Assembly (NCBI RefSeq): GCF_003096355.1
Contig: NZ_QEKI01000008.1
Span: forward strand, 1-64,000
DNA from: Pontibacter virosus
GTDB taxonomy: Bacteria; Bacteroidota; Bacteroidia; Cytophagales; Hymenobacteraceae
Direction of reading: 5' to 3'
DNA length: 64,000 nt
Shown: positions 16,734-25,559 of the stretch, piece by piece
How positions within the stretch are numbered: the stretch's first letter is position 1
How the letters are laid out: every line of letters starts with the position of its first letter
Notes under the pieces: model-generated
Told to the model about the DNA's origin: nothing
The model's input: only the letters and a program-made list of their open reading frames with translations
The model's database searches: none
Made by a program: the position numbers and the translations under genes

Positions 16734-17756
16734 TTATAAAACGGGCTTTTGCTCTGTCTGGCGCTTTTTTATGATGTCGCAGGCAAGGAACAACGCTTCC
16801 CTGAAAGAGGTTTCATCGGCTGTGTGTTTGCCGGCTATGTCGTAGGCGGTGCCATGGTCCGGGGAGGTGCGCACGATCGGCAGACCAGCCGTGTAGTTCA
16901 CACCTGTTTCCATAGCCAGCGTTTTGAAGGGGATCAGACCCTGGTCGTGGTACATGCTCAGCACCGCATCGAACTGCTTGTACATGCGCATGCCGAACAA
17001 GCCGTCGGCAGGGTAGGGGCCGAACACCAGGTGCCCTTTCTCTTTCAGATGCATCACAGCCGGACGGATGATCTCCAGTTCCTCGGTTCCCAAAAGTCCT
17101 TTTTCGCCGGCATGCGGATTGAGACCCAGCACAGCGATGCGCGGTTTCAGGATACCAAAATCACGGCGCAGCGACTCCTGCAGGATGGTGATCTTACGGA
17201 TGATCAGGTCGAAGTTGAGTTTGCTGGCTACGTCCTTCACAGGTATATGACCCGTCACAGTGGCAACTCGCAGGTCGTCGGCTACGAGCAGCATCAGGCT
17301 GTCGGCAGCGTCGAAGTAGGAAGTCAGGAACTCAGTATGGCCCGGGAATTTAAACTCCTCAGACTGGATGTTGTCTTTGTCAATCGGGGCGGTCACCAAA
17401 CCATCCAGCAAGCCGGCTTTCAGGTCACGTGCGGCGGCCAGCAACGAGTCAAGTGAGGCCTTGCCGGATTCGGGTTTTGGTGTGCCCGGCTCCACGGCGA
17501 TGTCCTCTTCCCAGCAGTTGATCAGGTTGATCTTTTTAGGTATAAGCTCCTGGGCAGAACCTACTTGCTGGTAATGAAAATGCTCGGCGCTTAGTGCTTT
17601 GCGCACCTGGTTCATAACTGCGGCAGATCCGTAGATCACTGGCGTACAGAAATTCAGAATGCGCTGGTCTGAAAGGGTTTTGACGATGATCTCCGGTCCA
17701 ATGCCGTTTGTGTCGCCGATGCTGATTCCTATTTTTGCTTTGTGTCTGTTATCCAT
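16734..17756 (-). CDS. pdxA: 4-hydroxythreonine-4-phosphate dehydrogenase
   Basis: PdxA (340 aa) oxidises 4-phosphohydroxy-L-threonine in the DXP-dependent pyridoxal 5'-phosphate pathway. Metal-binding histidines are in FPGHTEFLTSYF, LNPHAGEKGLLG and SMYHDQGLIPFK, and the N-terminus IGISIGDTNGIGPEII is characteristic. Length is normal. It lies 7 bp downstream of the leucyl aminopeptidase gene on the same strand, so the two are probably co-transcribed. A small hairpin (AGCCCG/CGGGCT, 16726-16747) overlaps the stop and may be its terminator. Confidence 0.96.
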   Translation of the reverse strand: MDNRHKAKIGISIGDTNGIGPEIIVKTLSDQRILNFCTPVIYGSAAVMNQVRKALSAEHFHYQQVGSAQELIPKKINLINCWEEDIAVEPGTPKPESGKASLDSLLAAARDLKAGLLDGLVTAPIDKDNIQSEEFKFPGHTEFLTSYFDAADSLMLLVADDLRVATVTGHIPVKDVASKLNFDLIIRKITILQESLRRDFGILKPRIAVLGLNPHAGEKGLLGTEELEIIRPAVMHLKEKGHLVFGPYPADGLFGMRMYKQFDAVLSMYHDQGLIPFKTLAMETGVNYTAGLPIVRTSPDHGTAYDIAGKHTADETSFREALFLACDIIKKRQTEQKPVL

Positions 17757-17763
17757 TTTTCGC

Positions 17764-19197
17764 TTAATTAGCCAAAGAGCTAAGGTAGTTGTAAATTAGG
17801 CGCACGCCCGACCCGGTGGCCAGTTTGCCACGGTAAGAGTCTTCGCCCAGCAGGTAGGCCGTGCCGGCGATGTCAAAGTGCACCCATGGGTAGTCGGTGA
17901 AATACTCCAGGAACACACCCGCCGAAATAGCGCCTGCCTCGGCACCGCCCAGGTTTTTGATATCGGCTATATCTGACTCGATGTGTTTTTTGTACTCATC
18001 CCAAAGCGGAAACTCCACAATACGCTCGTGTTCTTCCTCGCCAGCTCTTTTCAAGGCTGTCATCACCTCGTCACCCGCATTGCTCATGGCTACCAAGCCT
18101 TCCTTGCCAATGGCGCGGGCCGCGGCTCCGGTCAGAGTGGCCATATCGATCACCAGTTCAGGCTTATACTTTTGTGCAAAGCTCAGGGCATCGGCCAGGA
18201 TCAGTCGGCCTTCGGCGTCGGTGTTGAGTACTTCTACCGTCATGCCGTTGTGCATGGTGAGCACGTCGCCAGGCGCATAGGCCTTGCCGCCAGGGCGGTT
18301 ATCGGTGGCAGGTATAAGCGCGATAACGTGCAGCTGCACATTGTTTTTTGCCAGCGCGTACATGACACCGGTTACGGCAGCCGCGCCAGCCATGTCGGAC
18401 TTCATATAGTCCATGGACTGTGGTGTCGGCTTCAGGCTGAGGCCGCCAGTGTCGTATACCACGCCTTTGCCCACCAGCACATAGGGTTTGCTGTTGGTGG
18501 CGCCTTCCGGTTTCCATTCCAATATATTAAAGGTTGGCGGCTCCTCGCTGCCTTGGTTCACGGCCAGCAGACCGCCCATCTTCAGCGATTGTATCTGCAG
18601 TTCGTCAAACACCTGCGTGGTAAATCCGGCCTTTTCGCCCAACGCTACCAGCTCCTCGCTGAACTGGGTGGCTGATTGATGACTGTTCGGCTCGTTCACA
18701 AGGTCACGCGTTAGAGTCACAGCATCCAGCACGTTTTGCAGCTCCATCACGTCAAACTCCGACATGTTCTCATCCGTTAGCACAATGGTCTGGAGCGGGC
18801 TTGGTTTGCTGTTTCTGGTCTTGTACTTCTGGAACTGGTAGTTGCTTAGGTATAGCCCCTCGGCCAGGTATGGGCTGACGTCGGTTTTGGTGAGGTCCTG
18901 AATGGCCAGCTCTTCCACTTTGTCGGCTTTGAGCTGCTTAAGCAAGGTATAGCCTGCCTGGCGCAAAGCTTCTCTGGTGGCATTCTGGGTTTTCCCCTCG
19001 CTGTATACCACCACGTATACCCGCTGGGTATAGCGGTTCAGGGAAACGATCTTCGCTTCGGCTTCGAGTTGGCGTTTAACATAGCCGGCTTCATCAGAAC
19101 TGAGTTCTGAGAGGGCGCTGACCTGATCAGCCCGCACAATCAGGGCTACGTCTGTATTTTTACCTACCGATGTATTGTATTTGAGTTGTGTTGGCAT
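17764..19197 (-). CDS. pepA: Leucyl aminopeptidase (M17 family)
   Basis: Cytosolic dizinc aminopeptidase of 477 aa that removes N-terminal residues from peptides. The N-terminal domain is variable. The catalytic domain (about 160-477) shows VGKGVVYDTGGLSLKP, MDYMKSDMAGAAAV and NTDAEGRLILADAL, which supply the Lys, Asp and Glu metal ligands, then MATLTGAAARAIG. The C-terminal VHFDIAGTAYL is typical. First gene of a pair with pdxA. Confidence 0.94.
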   Translation of the reverse strand: MPTQLKYNTSVGKNTDVALIVRADQVSALSELSSDEAGYVKRQLEAEAKIVSLNRYTQRVYVVVYSEGKTQNATREALRQAGYTLLKQLKADKVEELAIQDLTKTDVSPYLAEGLYLSNYQFQKYKTRNSKPSPLQTIVLTDENMSEFDVMELQNVLDAVTLTRDLVNEPNSHQSATQFSEELVALGEKAGFTTQVFDELQIQSLKMGGLLAVNQGSEEPPTFNILEWKPEGATNSKPYVLVGKGVVYDTGGLSLKPTPQSMDYMKSDMAGAAAVTGVMYALAKNNVQLHVIALIPATDNRPGGKAYAPGDVLTMHNGMTVEVLNTDAEGRLILADALSFAQKYKPELVIDMATLTGAAARAIGKEGLVAMSNAGDEVMTALKRAGEEEHERIVEFPLWDEYKKHIESDIADIKNLGGAEAGAISAGVFLEYFTDYPWVHFDIAGTAYLLGEDSYRGKLATGSGVRLIYNYLSSLAN

Positions 19198-19354
19198 TTG
19201 TCATTCGTATCTTTGAGCACGCAATATAGTAAGTATATAGTGTAATGCGAAAAAGCCCCGGCGCAGGTATAGCTATCGGGCGCCGCATCTAAATAAGGTA
19301 TAACGGGTTTCCGGCAAAATTGTCTTAATCAGCCGGCACCATAACGCATAGCAC

Positions 19355-20134
19355 GTGAGCAAAGTAAGTCCGAAGAAGCACCTGGGCCAGCATTTTCTGG
19401 TCGACCAGAACATCGCCCGCAAAATTGTGGAGCAGTTGACCTTGCCCGGTGGGGTGGAGGATGTGCTGGAGATTGGCCCGGGAATGGGCGTGCTTACGCA
19501 GTATATGCTCGAGCACAAGGAGTACCGTACCACCGTGCTGGACATCGACCGCGAGTCTATTGCCTACTTGCAGAAGCATTTCCCTCAACTCGGCGACCGC
19601 ATCATTTCGGCTGACTTTTTGAAGACGGACCTGAGCAAGCTGTTTCCAGGCAAATTTTCCATCATCGGTAATTTTCCTTACAACATTTCGAGCCAAATCT
19701 TTTTTAAAGTGCTCGAACACCGCGATGTGGTGCCTGAGGTAGTGTGCATGATCCAGAAGGAAGTCGCCGAACGACTGGCCTCGCCTCCGGGCTCCAAAGC
19801 CTATGGCATTCTGAGCGTGTTGTTGCAGGCCTTCTATACCATAGAGTATAAATTCACAGTGCATGAAAACGTGTTTCACCCGCCGCCCAAGGTAAAGTCC
19901 GGCGTCATCAGTGTGGTGCGCAACGACCGACAGAGTTTGCCTTGCGATGAGAAGCTGTTTTTCTCTGTCGTGAAGAACAGTTTTGGAACAAGGCGCAAAA
20001 CACTGCGTAACTGCCTCAAAACATATAACCTTCCCCCGGAGGTTACAACACAGCCTGTTTTCGACCAAAGGGCGGAACAGTTGTCAGTAGAGGATTTTAT
20101 AGCTTTGACCCAGCTCGTAGAGCAGAACATATAA
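19355..20134 (+). CDS. rsmA: 16S rRNA (adenine1518-N6/adenine1519-N6)-dimethyltransferase
   Basis: RsmA/KsgA (259 aa) dimethylates two adenosines in the 3' helix of 16S rRNA during small-subunit maturation. It shows the N-terminal KKHLGQHFLVD, SAM motif I LEIGPGMGVLTQYML, and motif IV IGNFPYNISSQI with the catalytic NFPY. The GTG start at 19355 fits the family N-terminus. mgtE follows after 4 bp, so the two are one transcript. Confidence 0.96.
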   Translation: MSKVSPKKHLGQHFLVDQNIARKIVEQLTLPGGVEDVLEIGPGMGVLTQYMLEHKEYRTTVLDIDRESIAYLQKHFPQLGDRIISADFLKTDLSKLFPGKFSIIGNFPYNISSQIFFKVLEHRDVVPEVVCMIQKEVAERLASPPGSKAYGILSVLLQAFYTIEYKFTVHENVFHPPPKVKSGVISVVRNDRQSLPCDEKLFFSVVKNSFGTRRKTLRNCLKTYNLPPEVTTQPVFDQRAEQLSVEDFIALTQLVEQNI

Positions 20135-20138
20135 TACC

Positions 20139-21491
20139 ATGCAGGTAGAGATCACACGCGAATACATAGAACAGGTTGAAGAGGCAATAGCACGCGACGA
20201 CAAGGGGTTCATTCTGGAATCGATGTCCGAAATGTATCCCGCCGACATCACGACGGTGCTCTACGAACTGGACACCAATGAGTCGAAGTACGTGCTGGAC
20301 CTGCTGCCTCCCGAGACCGGCTCGCAGATTCTGAGTGACCTCGACTACGACATCCGCACCGACTTTCTGGCCTATTTCACCAGCCAGGAGATAGCGCGCT
20401 ACGTCAACCTGATGGACTCGGATGACGCCGTGGACATCCTGAACGAGATGAATGTGCAGCGGCGCGAAGAAGTGATCGCCCTGATCGAAAATGAAGAGAA
20501 GGCAGACGACATTCTGGATCTGTTACACTACGAGGAAGACTGCGCCGGCGGTCTGATGGCAAAAGAACTTATCAAAGTGAACATCAACTGGCGTGTGCGT
20601 CAGTGTATTGAGGAAATTCGCCGGCAGGCAGAGGATGTGGAGCGGATCTATACCGTATATGTGGTCGATAACCGTGACATTTTGCTGGGTCGCCTCAGTA
20701 TCAAAGCACTCCTGCTGTCCAAAGACGACAAACTGGTAAAAGACATTTACAGCGAAGACGTGATCTCGATCGAATCGTTCCGGGACGAAAACGAGGTGGT
20801 GAGCGTGATGCAGAAGTACGACCTCGAAGCCATACCTGTCGTGAACATACAAGGCAAATTGCTGGGCCGCATCACGATTGATGACGTGATCGACGTGATG
20901 CAGGAGCAGGCCGAACTCAGCCGCCAGCTCATGACGGGTATCTCCGAGAATGTGGAGGAAGACGACAGCGTGTTCCGTATTTCGCGCTCCCGTATACCCT
21001 GGCTCGTGATCGGGATGGTGGGTGGTTTGCTGGCCGCGCATTTCATGGGCTTTTTTGAAGCCGACATTGCCATGCTGCCTGCCTTGGCCCTTTTCGTGCC
21101 GCTTATTACGGCTACGGGAGGCAACGTAGGTATACAGTCTTCGTCCATCATCATCCAGACGCTCTCATCCAATGCGGTCATTTTCGAAAACTTTGCCCAG
21201 CGTCTACTGAAGCTCATCATGGTGGCCTTTCTGAACGCGCTCATCATTTCAGCGCTTGTTTTTGGCTTCACCTATCTATTCAGGCAGGACCTGAAACTCT
21301 CGACGGTGGTGTCGGTGGCGCTGTTCTCTGTTGTGATGCTGGCCTCCCTGATGGGAACGCTAACGCCGATGCTGCTCGATAAACTGGGGGTGAACCCCGC
21401 CGTTGCTGCTGGCCCGTTCATAACCACTGCAAACGACTTATTGGGTCTGGCAATTTATTTTGGTGTAGCGCATATGTTGTATGAACTCTAG
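20139..21491 (+). CDS. mgtE: Magnesium transporter MgtE
   Basis: Mg2+ channel/transporter of 450 aa. It has the superhelical N domain (about 1-125, LLPPETGSQILSDLDYDIRT), two CBS domains (about 130-255, including GGLMAKELIKVN and ITIDDVIDVMQEQ), a connecting helix, then five membrane segments (about 285-450) with the pore-lining PLITATGGNVGIQSSSIII. The intracellular domains gate the channel by binding Mg2+. It overlaps the following dehydrogenase reading frame by a few bases at an upstream ATG. Confidence 0.96.
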   Translation: MQVEITREYIEQVEEAIARDDKGFILESMSEMYPADITTVLYELDTNESKYVLDLLPPETGSQILSDLDYDIRTDFLAYFTSQEIARYVNLMDSDDAVDILNEMNVQRREEVIALIENEEKADDILDLLHYEEDCAGGLMAKELIKVNINWRVRQCIEEIRRQAEDVERIYTVYVVDNRDILLGRLSIKALLLSKDDKLVKDIYSEDVISIESFRDENEVVSVMQKYDLEAIPVVNIQGKLLGRITIDDVIDVMQEQAELSRQLMTGISENVEEDDSVFRISRSRIPWLVIGMVGGLLAAHFMGFFEADIAMLPALALFVPLITATGGNVGIQSSSIIIQTLSSNAVIFENFAQRLLKLIMVAFLNALIISALVFGFTYLFRQDLKLSTVVSVALFSVVMLASLMGTLTPMLLDKLGVNPAVAAGPFITTANDLLGLAIYFGVAHMLYEL

Positions 21492-21495
21492 CGCT

Positions 21496-22449
21496 ATGGC
21501 AATTACACGCATACTCATCATAGACGAAGTACACGCCAGCCTGTTTTCAATGTTGGAAGGTATAGGTATAGCCTATGACTACCGCCCTGATATCAAGCCG
21601 ATCGAGGTATGCGAGGCACTTGTTGGTTTTGATGGGCTGATTGTGCGGAGCAAAATGCGCATTACGGCTGACACCATTAAGCTGGCTGATAAACTTAAGT
21701 TTGTAGGTAGAGCTGGGGCAGGCCTGGACAACATTGATGCCGAGGCCCTGCAGGAGAGAGGTATAGCACTGTTCGGAGCCAACGAAGGAAACCGGCAGGC
21801 GGTGGGGGAACATGCTTTGGGGATGCTGTTAAGCCTGATGCGCAACATCACCCGCGGTGACCGGCAGGTGCGTGACAAAGTATGGCTGCGTGAAGAGAAC
21901 AGGGGGGAGGAGATCAGCGGAAAAACAGTGGGCATTATTGGCTACGGCCACATGGGGCAAAGCTTTGCCCGCGTACTGCGTGGTTTCGGTTGCCGCCTCC
22001 TGGCCTACGACCGGTTTGCCCCTGAAAAGATCGCTATACCTGCTGAGTCAGTATTGTTGGAGGAACTACAGGCAGAAGCTGACATTGTGAGCCTGCATAT
22101 ACCTTATATACCTGAAAACCGGGCTTTTGCGAATGATGCTTTTTTCCAGGGTTTTAGCAAGCAGATCTGGTTTGTGAACACTTCCCGCGGCGAAGTAGTG
22201 GATCAGACTGCATTGGTACGCCACCTGCAGTCTGGCAAGCTGAAAGGAGCTGCACTTGATGTGCTTGAGAATGAAAAATTAAAAAGTCTGACAGAGGAAC
22301 AAAGTCGCAATTTCTATTACCTGAAATCGGCAGACCATGTCGTGCTCACGCCTCATATCGCGGGCTGGACGCATGAATCTTATGTGCAGATAAACGAGGT
22401 GATGGTACAGAAGATACAGGCCTTGCAGGAGGCTGGCAAACTACCCTAA
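21496..22449 (+). CDS. D-2-hydroxyacid dehydrogenase (phosphoglycerate dehydrogenase-like)
   Basis: NAD-dependent D-isomer-specific dehydrogenase of 317 aa from the ATG at 21496 (MAITRILIIDEVHA). The ATG at 21481 would overlap mgtE by 11 bases and add five residues. NAD-binding motif VGIIGYGHMGQSFARVL, catalytic Arg in NTSRGEVVDQ, Glu in ALDVLENEKL, and His in LTPHIAGWTHES. It is short for SerA and lacks an ACT domain, so 3-phosphoglycerate is possible but other 2-hydroxyacids are equally so. It lies 4 bp after mgtE, apparently in the rsmA-mgtE operon. Codons for Gly-Ile-Gly-Ile at 21559-21570 use tandem GGTATA. Confidence 0.88.
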   Translation: MAITRILIIDEVHASLFSMLEGIGIAYDYRPDIKPIEVCEALVGFDGLIVRSKMRITADTIKLADKLKFVGRAGAGLDNIDAEALQERGIALFGANEGNRQAVGEHALGMLLSLMRNITRGDRQVRDKVWLREENRGEEISGKTVGIIGYGHMGQSFARVLRGFGCRLLAYDRFAPEKIAIPAESVLLEELQAEADIVSLHIPYIPENRAFANDAFFQGFSKQIWFVNTSRGEVVDQTALVRHLQSGKLKGAALDVLENEKLKSLTEEQSRNFYYLKSADHVVLTPHIAGWTHESYVQINEVMVQKIQALQEAGKLP

Positions 22450-22577
22450 GAATACCTGATTTGAAGCTGTACCAAGTTGCCGGGTTTACGTATAGAAGTG
22501 ATACTGGTGCTTTGAACAGGTGTTTTTGATGCAGATAAATAAGTATTGCCGAAAAATTTTGTATTAAAATAAATTTG

Positions 22578-22741
22578 TATATTTGCTCAACACAGTGCCA
22601 ACGGGGGATGCCCGTGCGCATGTGGCTTACCCAGCATCCCCGGCTAGTTTAGATACAGCCTGGCTGAAGAAGAAAAAATAAATCAACTACGTATTAGGCA
22701 AAAAGAACGGTTATGTTTGACATAGCCGTTCTTTTTGTTTT
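22578..22741 (+). ncRNA. Candidate small RNA upstream of greA
   Basis: A TATATTTG -7 box (22578-22585) would start a transcript near 22592. It contains a GC-rich stem CGGGGGATGC (22602-22611) with GCATCCCCG (22634-22642), an AT-rich linker, and ends at a strong intrinsic terminator (AAAGAACGGTTATG ... CATAGCCGTTCTTT, then TTTGTTTTT). It holds no convincing ORF. The transcript would be about 150 nt. I checked it against the conserved core of SRP RNA and did not find it. It might instead be a leader with attenuation of greA. Confidence 0.5.
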
Positions 22742-22745
22742 TGTG
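22697..22745 (+). terminator. Intrinsic terminator upstream of greA
   Basis: A 14-bp stem (AAAGAACGGTTATG / CATAGCCGTTCTTT, one G-T wobble) with a TTTGA loop is followed by TTTGTTTTTG. It ends 22 bases before the greA start. Confidence 0.85.
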
Positions 22746-22767
22746 TTTTAAACGTGAAGACAGTATT

Positions 22768-23241
22768 ATGAGCAACATTTCTTATTACACCGCCGAAGGT
22801 TTACAGAAGCTAAAGGAGGAGTTACACGATCTGAAGACAAAAGGTCGCTCAGAGGTAGCCCGCCAGTTGGCAGAGGCACGCGACAAAGGCGACCTGAGCG
22901 AGAACGCTGAATATGACGCCGCCAAAGATGCACAGGGCCACTTGGAACTGAAAATTGCCAAGCTGGAAGAAGTAGTAGGCAACGCCCGTCTGATAGATGA
23001 GTCGAACCTGGATACGAGTAAGGCGCTGATTCTCTCTAAGGTGAAGATCAAGAACCTGAAAAACAACTTGGTGATGGATTATACGCTGGTGGCGGAAGAG
23101 GAAGCAGACCTGGCCTCCGGCAAGATTTCTGTAAAGTCTCCGATCGGGAAAGGCCTTTTGGGCAAGTCGGTTGGCGAGAAGGCGGAGATTACTATACCTG
23201 CCGGAAAGATCGAATTCGAAATTCTGGAAATCAGCCGCTAA
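22768..23241 (+). CDS. greA: Transcription elongation factor GreA
   Basis: GreA (157 aa) stimulates transcript cleavage by backtracked RNA polymerase. The N-terminal coiled coil (about 10-75) includes GLQKLKEELHDLKTKG and DLSENAEYDAAKDAQG, with the acidic tip residues, and the C-terminal FKBP-like domain ends in SPIGKGLLGKSVGEKAEITI. The start at 22768 (MSNISYYTAEGL) is chosen because the upstream extension runs into the terminator. hit follows after 4 bp. Confidence 0.97.
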   Translation: MSNISYYTAEGLQKLKEELHDLKTKGRSEVARQLAEARDKGDLSENAEYDAAKDAQGHLELKIAKLEEVVGNARLIDESNLDTSKALILSKVKIKNLKNNLVMDYTLVAEEEADLASGKISVKSPIGKGLLGKSVGEKAEITIPAGKIEFEILEISR

Positions 23242-23245
23242 TCTT

Positions 23246-23647
23246 ATGGAGCCTTCTATCTTCACTAAAATTGTAAAAGGCGAGATTCCCGCTTACAAAA
23301 TTGCGGAAGATGATCGCTACCTGGCCTTTCTGGATGTGTTTCCGACCACCAAAGGCCATACGCTTGTGATACCCAAACAGCAGATCGACTACCTGTTTGA
23401 CCTGGACGAACAGCTATACATGGGCCTGATGGCTTTCGCTAAAAAAGTGGCGGCTGCCGTAGAGAAGGCCGTGCCTTGCAAACGCATTGGTGTGGCAGTG
23501 GTAGGACTGGAGGTGCCTCATGCACACGTTCACCTGATCCCTCTTAATAAAATGGCCGATATGAACTTTGCCAACAAGCAGCAGTTCAACAAAGAAGAGT
23601 TTGAGGAAGTGGCTGAGAAGATACGTGAGGTATACAAGACTTTATAA
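23246..23647 (+). CDS. HIT family nucleotide hydrolase
   Basis: Histidine-triad protein of 133 aa: MEPSIFTKIVKGEIPAYKIA at the start, catalytic H-x-H-x-H in VPHAHVHLIPL. HIT proteins of this type (HINT/PKCI-like) hydrolyse adenosine phosphoramidates in the cytoplasm. Start at 23246, 4 bp after greA; the longer in-frame ORF overlaps greA and is not used. The stop overlaps TAAGGTATAG. Confidence 0.94.
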   Translation: MEPSIFTKIVKGEIPAYKIAEDDRYLAFLDVFPTTKGHTLVIPKQQIDYLFDLDEQLYMGLMAFAKKVAAAVEKAVPCKRIGVAVVGLEVPHAHVHLIPLNKMADMNFANKQQFNKEEFEEVAEKIREVYKTL

Positions 23648-23669
23648 GGTATAGCCATACCTACAGCTC

Positions 23670-23714
23670 AACAGAAAGGGGCGCATCTCAATGATGCGCC
23701 CCTTTCTGTTTTTA
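23670..23714. terminator. Bidirectional terminator between the HIT and MlaD-like genes
   Basis: ACAGAAAGGGGCGCATC and GATGCGCCCCTTTCTGT form a 17-bp perfect stem around TCAAT, followed by TTTTT on the plus strand. It separates convergent genes. Confidence 0.9.
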
Positions 23715-24779
23715 GTTCTTTTGTAAGATGGAAGGCTTAAACTCCAGTTGGGTCGTGTCTTTTGGCTGTACCTGCTGCGGTGCTGGCAGGATTTGCTGTT
23801 GCTCTTTTTGCTTGGCTTCTTCCTTAGCCTTGCGTCTGAAGAAGCCTCTGAGCAGGAAATTGTTCTGCAGGGCCTCCATGTTCTGGTCCAGCTTTTCGGT
23901 GCCGGTCTCCAGGTTTTGCATGGTGCTCTGCAACTGCTTTGCAAACTGCTGATCATTGAGGAGTACCCCCACGGCGCTATTATTGTTGTTGAGTCTGCTG
24001 CTGGCTGTGCGCAGGTTCTCGGTTATTTCAGATGTGGAGGCCGTGGCCTCTTCCAACTGCGTCATCGAGTTTTTCAGCTGCTGGAATACTTCCTTGTCAG
24101 TGGCAAGCTGGTTAGCCAGACCGCCCGGTGAATTGAGTTTGTTGGTGAAGGCCGATAGGGAATTGGAGGCATTTACAGTGCTTTGAGAGGTGCGCTGCAG
24201 GTTGGCCACCACATTGCGGAAATCCTGGGCCATGGTAGTGTCAGTCAACAGGGCGCCAACGGTTCCTTCGCCTTTAACCAGGCGGGAGGTCAGCTGCTTA
24301 AAGTCACCGGTGATCGCTACCAGGTTCTCATTGTTCTGCTGCAGCTTTTCCATCAGGTCATCTGTGTTAAGCGGGCTCACGGCTGTTATTCTGTCGCCGT
24401 CCTCAATGGGCGCGGCCGGCTGAGAGCCGCCGTCTATTACGATGTTCTTGTTGCCGATAAAACTTTCGGAGCTGATGCGGGCCGAGGCGTTTTTGCGGAT
24501 GAACTGTTGCACCTTCTCCTCGATGTTCATGACCACCTCCACCTGTGAGTCGCCATACAGGTTAATGGATTTGATCGTACCGATCTTCACACCGGAGAAC
24601 CAAATGTTGTTACCGGTTCGCAAACCAGCTACGTCATCAAAAATGGCTGTAACCGTGATCGTACTGATCAGGCGCTTTTGCTGGCCAGCCAGCATGAAAA
24701 TGCCAGCCACCAAGATCACGATCGCCAGGAACGTGAAAATACCAACTATAACAGTGCGTTTATTATCTGCAGAACTCAT
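23712..24779 (-). CDS. MlaD-type MCE-domain protein
   Basis: Substrate-binding component of an Mla-like phospholipid transporter, 355 aa. One N-terminal transmembrane segment (about 9-30, VGIFTFLAIVILVAGIFMLA) anchors a single MCE domain (about 38-115: VTAIFDDVAGLRTGNNIWFSGVKIGTIKSI). The periplasmic C-terminal half (about 150-310) is a long helical region (ENLRTASSRLNNNNSAVGVL and others) predicted to be coiled coil, followed by a Pro/Gln-rich tail. It is last in the operon permease-ATPase-MCE; its ATG directly abuts the ATPase stop. Confidence 0.9.
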   Translation of the reverse strand: MSSADNKRTVIVGIFTFLAIVILVAGIFMLAGQQKRLISTITVTAIFDDVAGLRTGNNIWFSGVKIGTIKSINLYGDSQVEVVMNIEEKVQQFIRKNASARISSESFIGNKNIVIDGGSQPAAPIEDGDRITAVSPLNTDDLMEKLQQNNENLVAITGDFKQLTSRLVKGEGTVGALLTDTTMAQDFRNVVANLQRTSQSTVNASNSLSAFTNKLNSPGGLANQLATDKEVFQQLKNSMTQLEEATASTSEITENLRTASSRLNNNNSAVGVLLNDQQFAKQLQSTMQNLETGTEKLDQNMEALQNNFLLRGFFRRKAKEEAKQKEQQQILPAPQQVQPKDTTQLEFKPSILQKN

Positions 24780-25559
24780 CTAGTCTATAAAGTTGTAGTT
24801 ATAAAAAGATTGTACGCGCTCGTCATTGCTTTCGAACACCTCGTCAAAAGTACCCTCCCGCTGGAACTGCCCGTCTAGCAGCATCACTACTCTGTCTCCT
24901 ACGGCGCGGGCACAGGTCAGGTCGTGGGTGATAATGATAGAGGAGGTATTGAACTTTTGCTGTACTTCATTGATCAGGCTGTTGATCTCGATACACGTAA
25001 TGGGGTCAAGGCCGGCGGTGGGCTCATCGTAGAGCATGATCTCTGGTTTCAGAATCAACGTGCGGGCAATGCCTATGCGCTTGCGCTGGCCACCAGACAG
25101 TTCAGAAGGCATTTGGTTGATCGCCTGCGACAGTCCCACGGCCTCCAGCACATAGAGGATCAGCTCCTCACGCTCGGCTTCACCCATCTCTTTGGCATGC
25201 CGAACCAGCGGAAACTCGAGGTTTTCGCGCACCGTCATACTGTCGTACAGCGCACTGTTCTGGAACGAGAAGCCGATCTTGAGCCGAAGCGCATCCAACT
25301 CCCGTGGCTTGAGGGCGCCCACTTCCTTGCCCAGCACATTCACCGAGCCTTCATCGCCATAGAGCAGACCGGAGATGATTTTGATCAACACCGACTTACC
25401 CGTGCCGGAGCGGCCGAGCACCACCAGGTTTTCTCCTTTATATAAGTCAAGGTCCACACCTTTTAGCACCTCAAAATCGTCGAATGCTTTTTTGAGGCCC
25501 CGGATAGAAATCACTTTCTCGTTTCTATCGATGTTAGGGTTTATTTCTTTAGCCTCCAT
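24780..25559 (-). CDS. Mla-type ABC transporter ATP-binding protein
   Basis: ATPase of 259 aa (MlaF/Ttg2A type) powering lipid exchange between inner and outer membranes. Walker A GRSGTGKSVLIK (about 54-65), Q-loop FSFQNSALYDSMT, signature LSGGQRKRIGIAR, Walker B EIMLYDEPTAGLDP, H-loop IIITHDLT. It overlaps the permease gene by one base and is followed directly by the MCE gene. Confidence 0.95.
   Translation of the reverse strand: MEAKEINPNIDRNEKVISIRGLKKAFDDFEVLKGVDLDLYKGENLVVLGRSGTGKSVLIKIISGLLYGDEGSVNVLGKEVGALKPRELDALRLKIGFSFQNSALYDSMTVRENLEFPLVRHAKEMGEAEREELILYVLEAVGLSQAINQMPSELSGGQRKRIGIARTLILKPEIMLYDEPTAGLDPITCIEINSLINEVQQKFNTSSIIITHDLTCARAVGDRVVMLLDGQFQREGTFDEVFESNDERVQSFYNYNFID

Noticed and set aside
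19325-20068. 247-codon frame antisense to rsmA
   Set aside because: rsmA carries all expected motifs on the other strand.
22578-22741. SRP (4.5S/6S-type) RNA identity for the candidate small RNA
   Set aside because: The conserved SRP core around GGAAGGAAGCAGC and the long 6S-type open bubble were not found.
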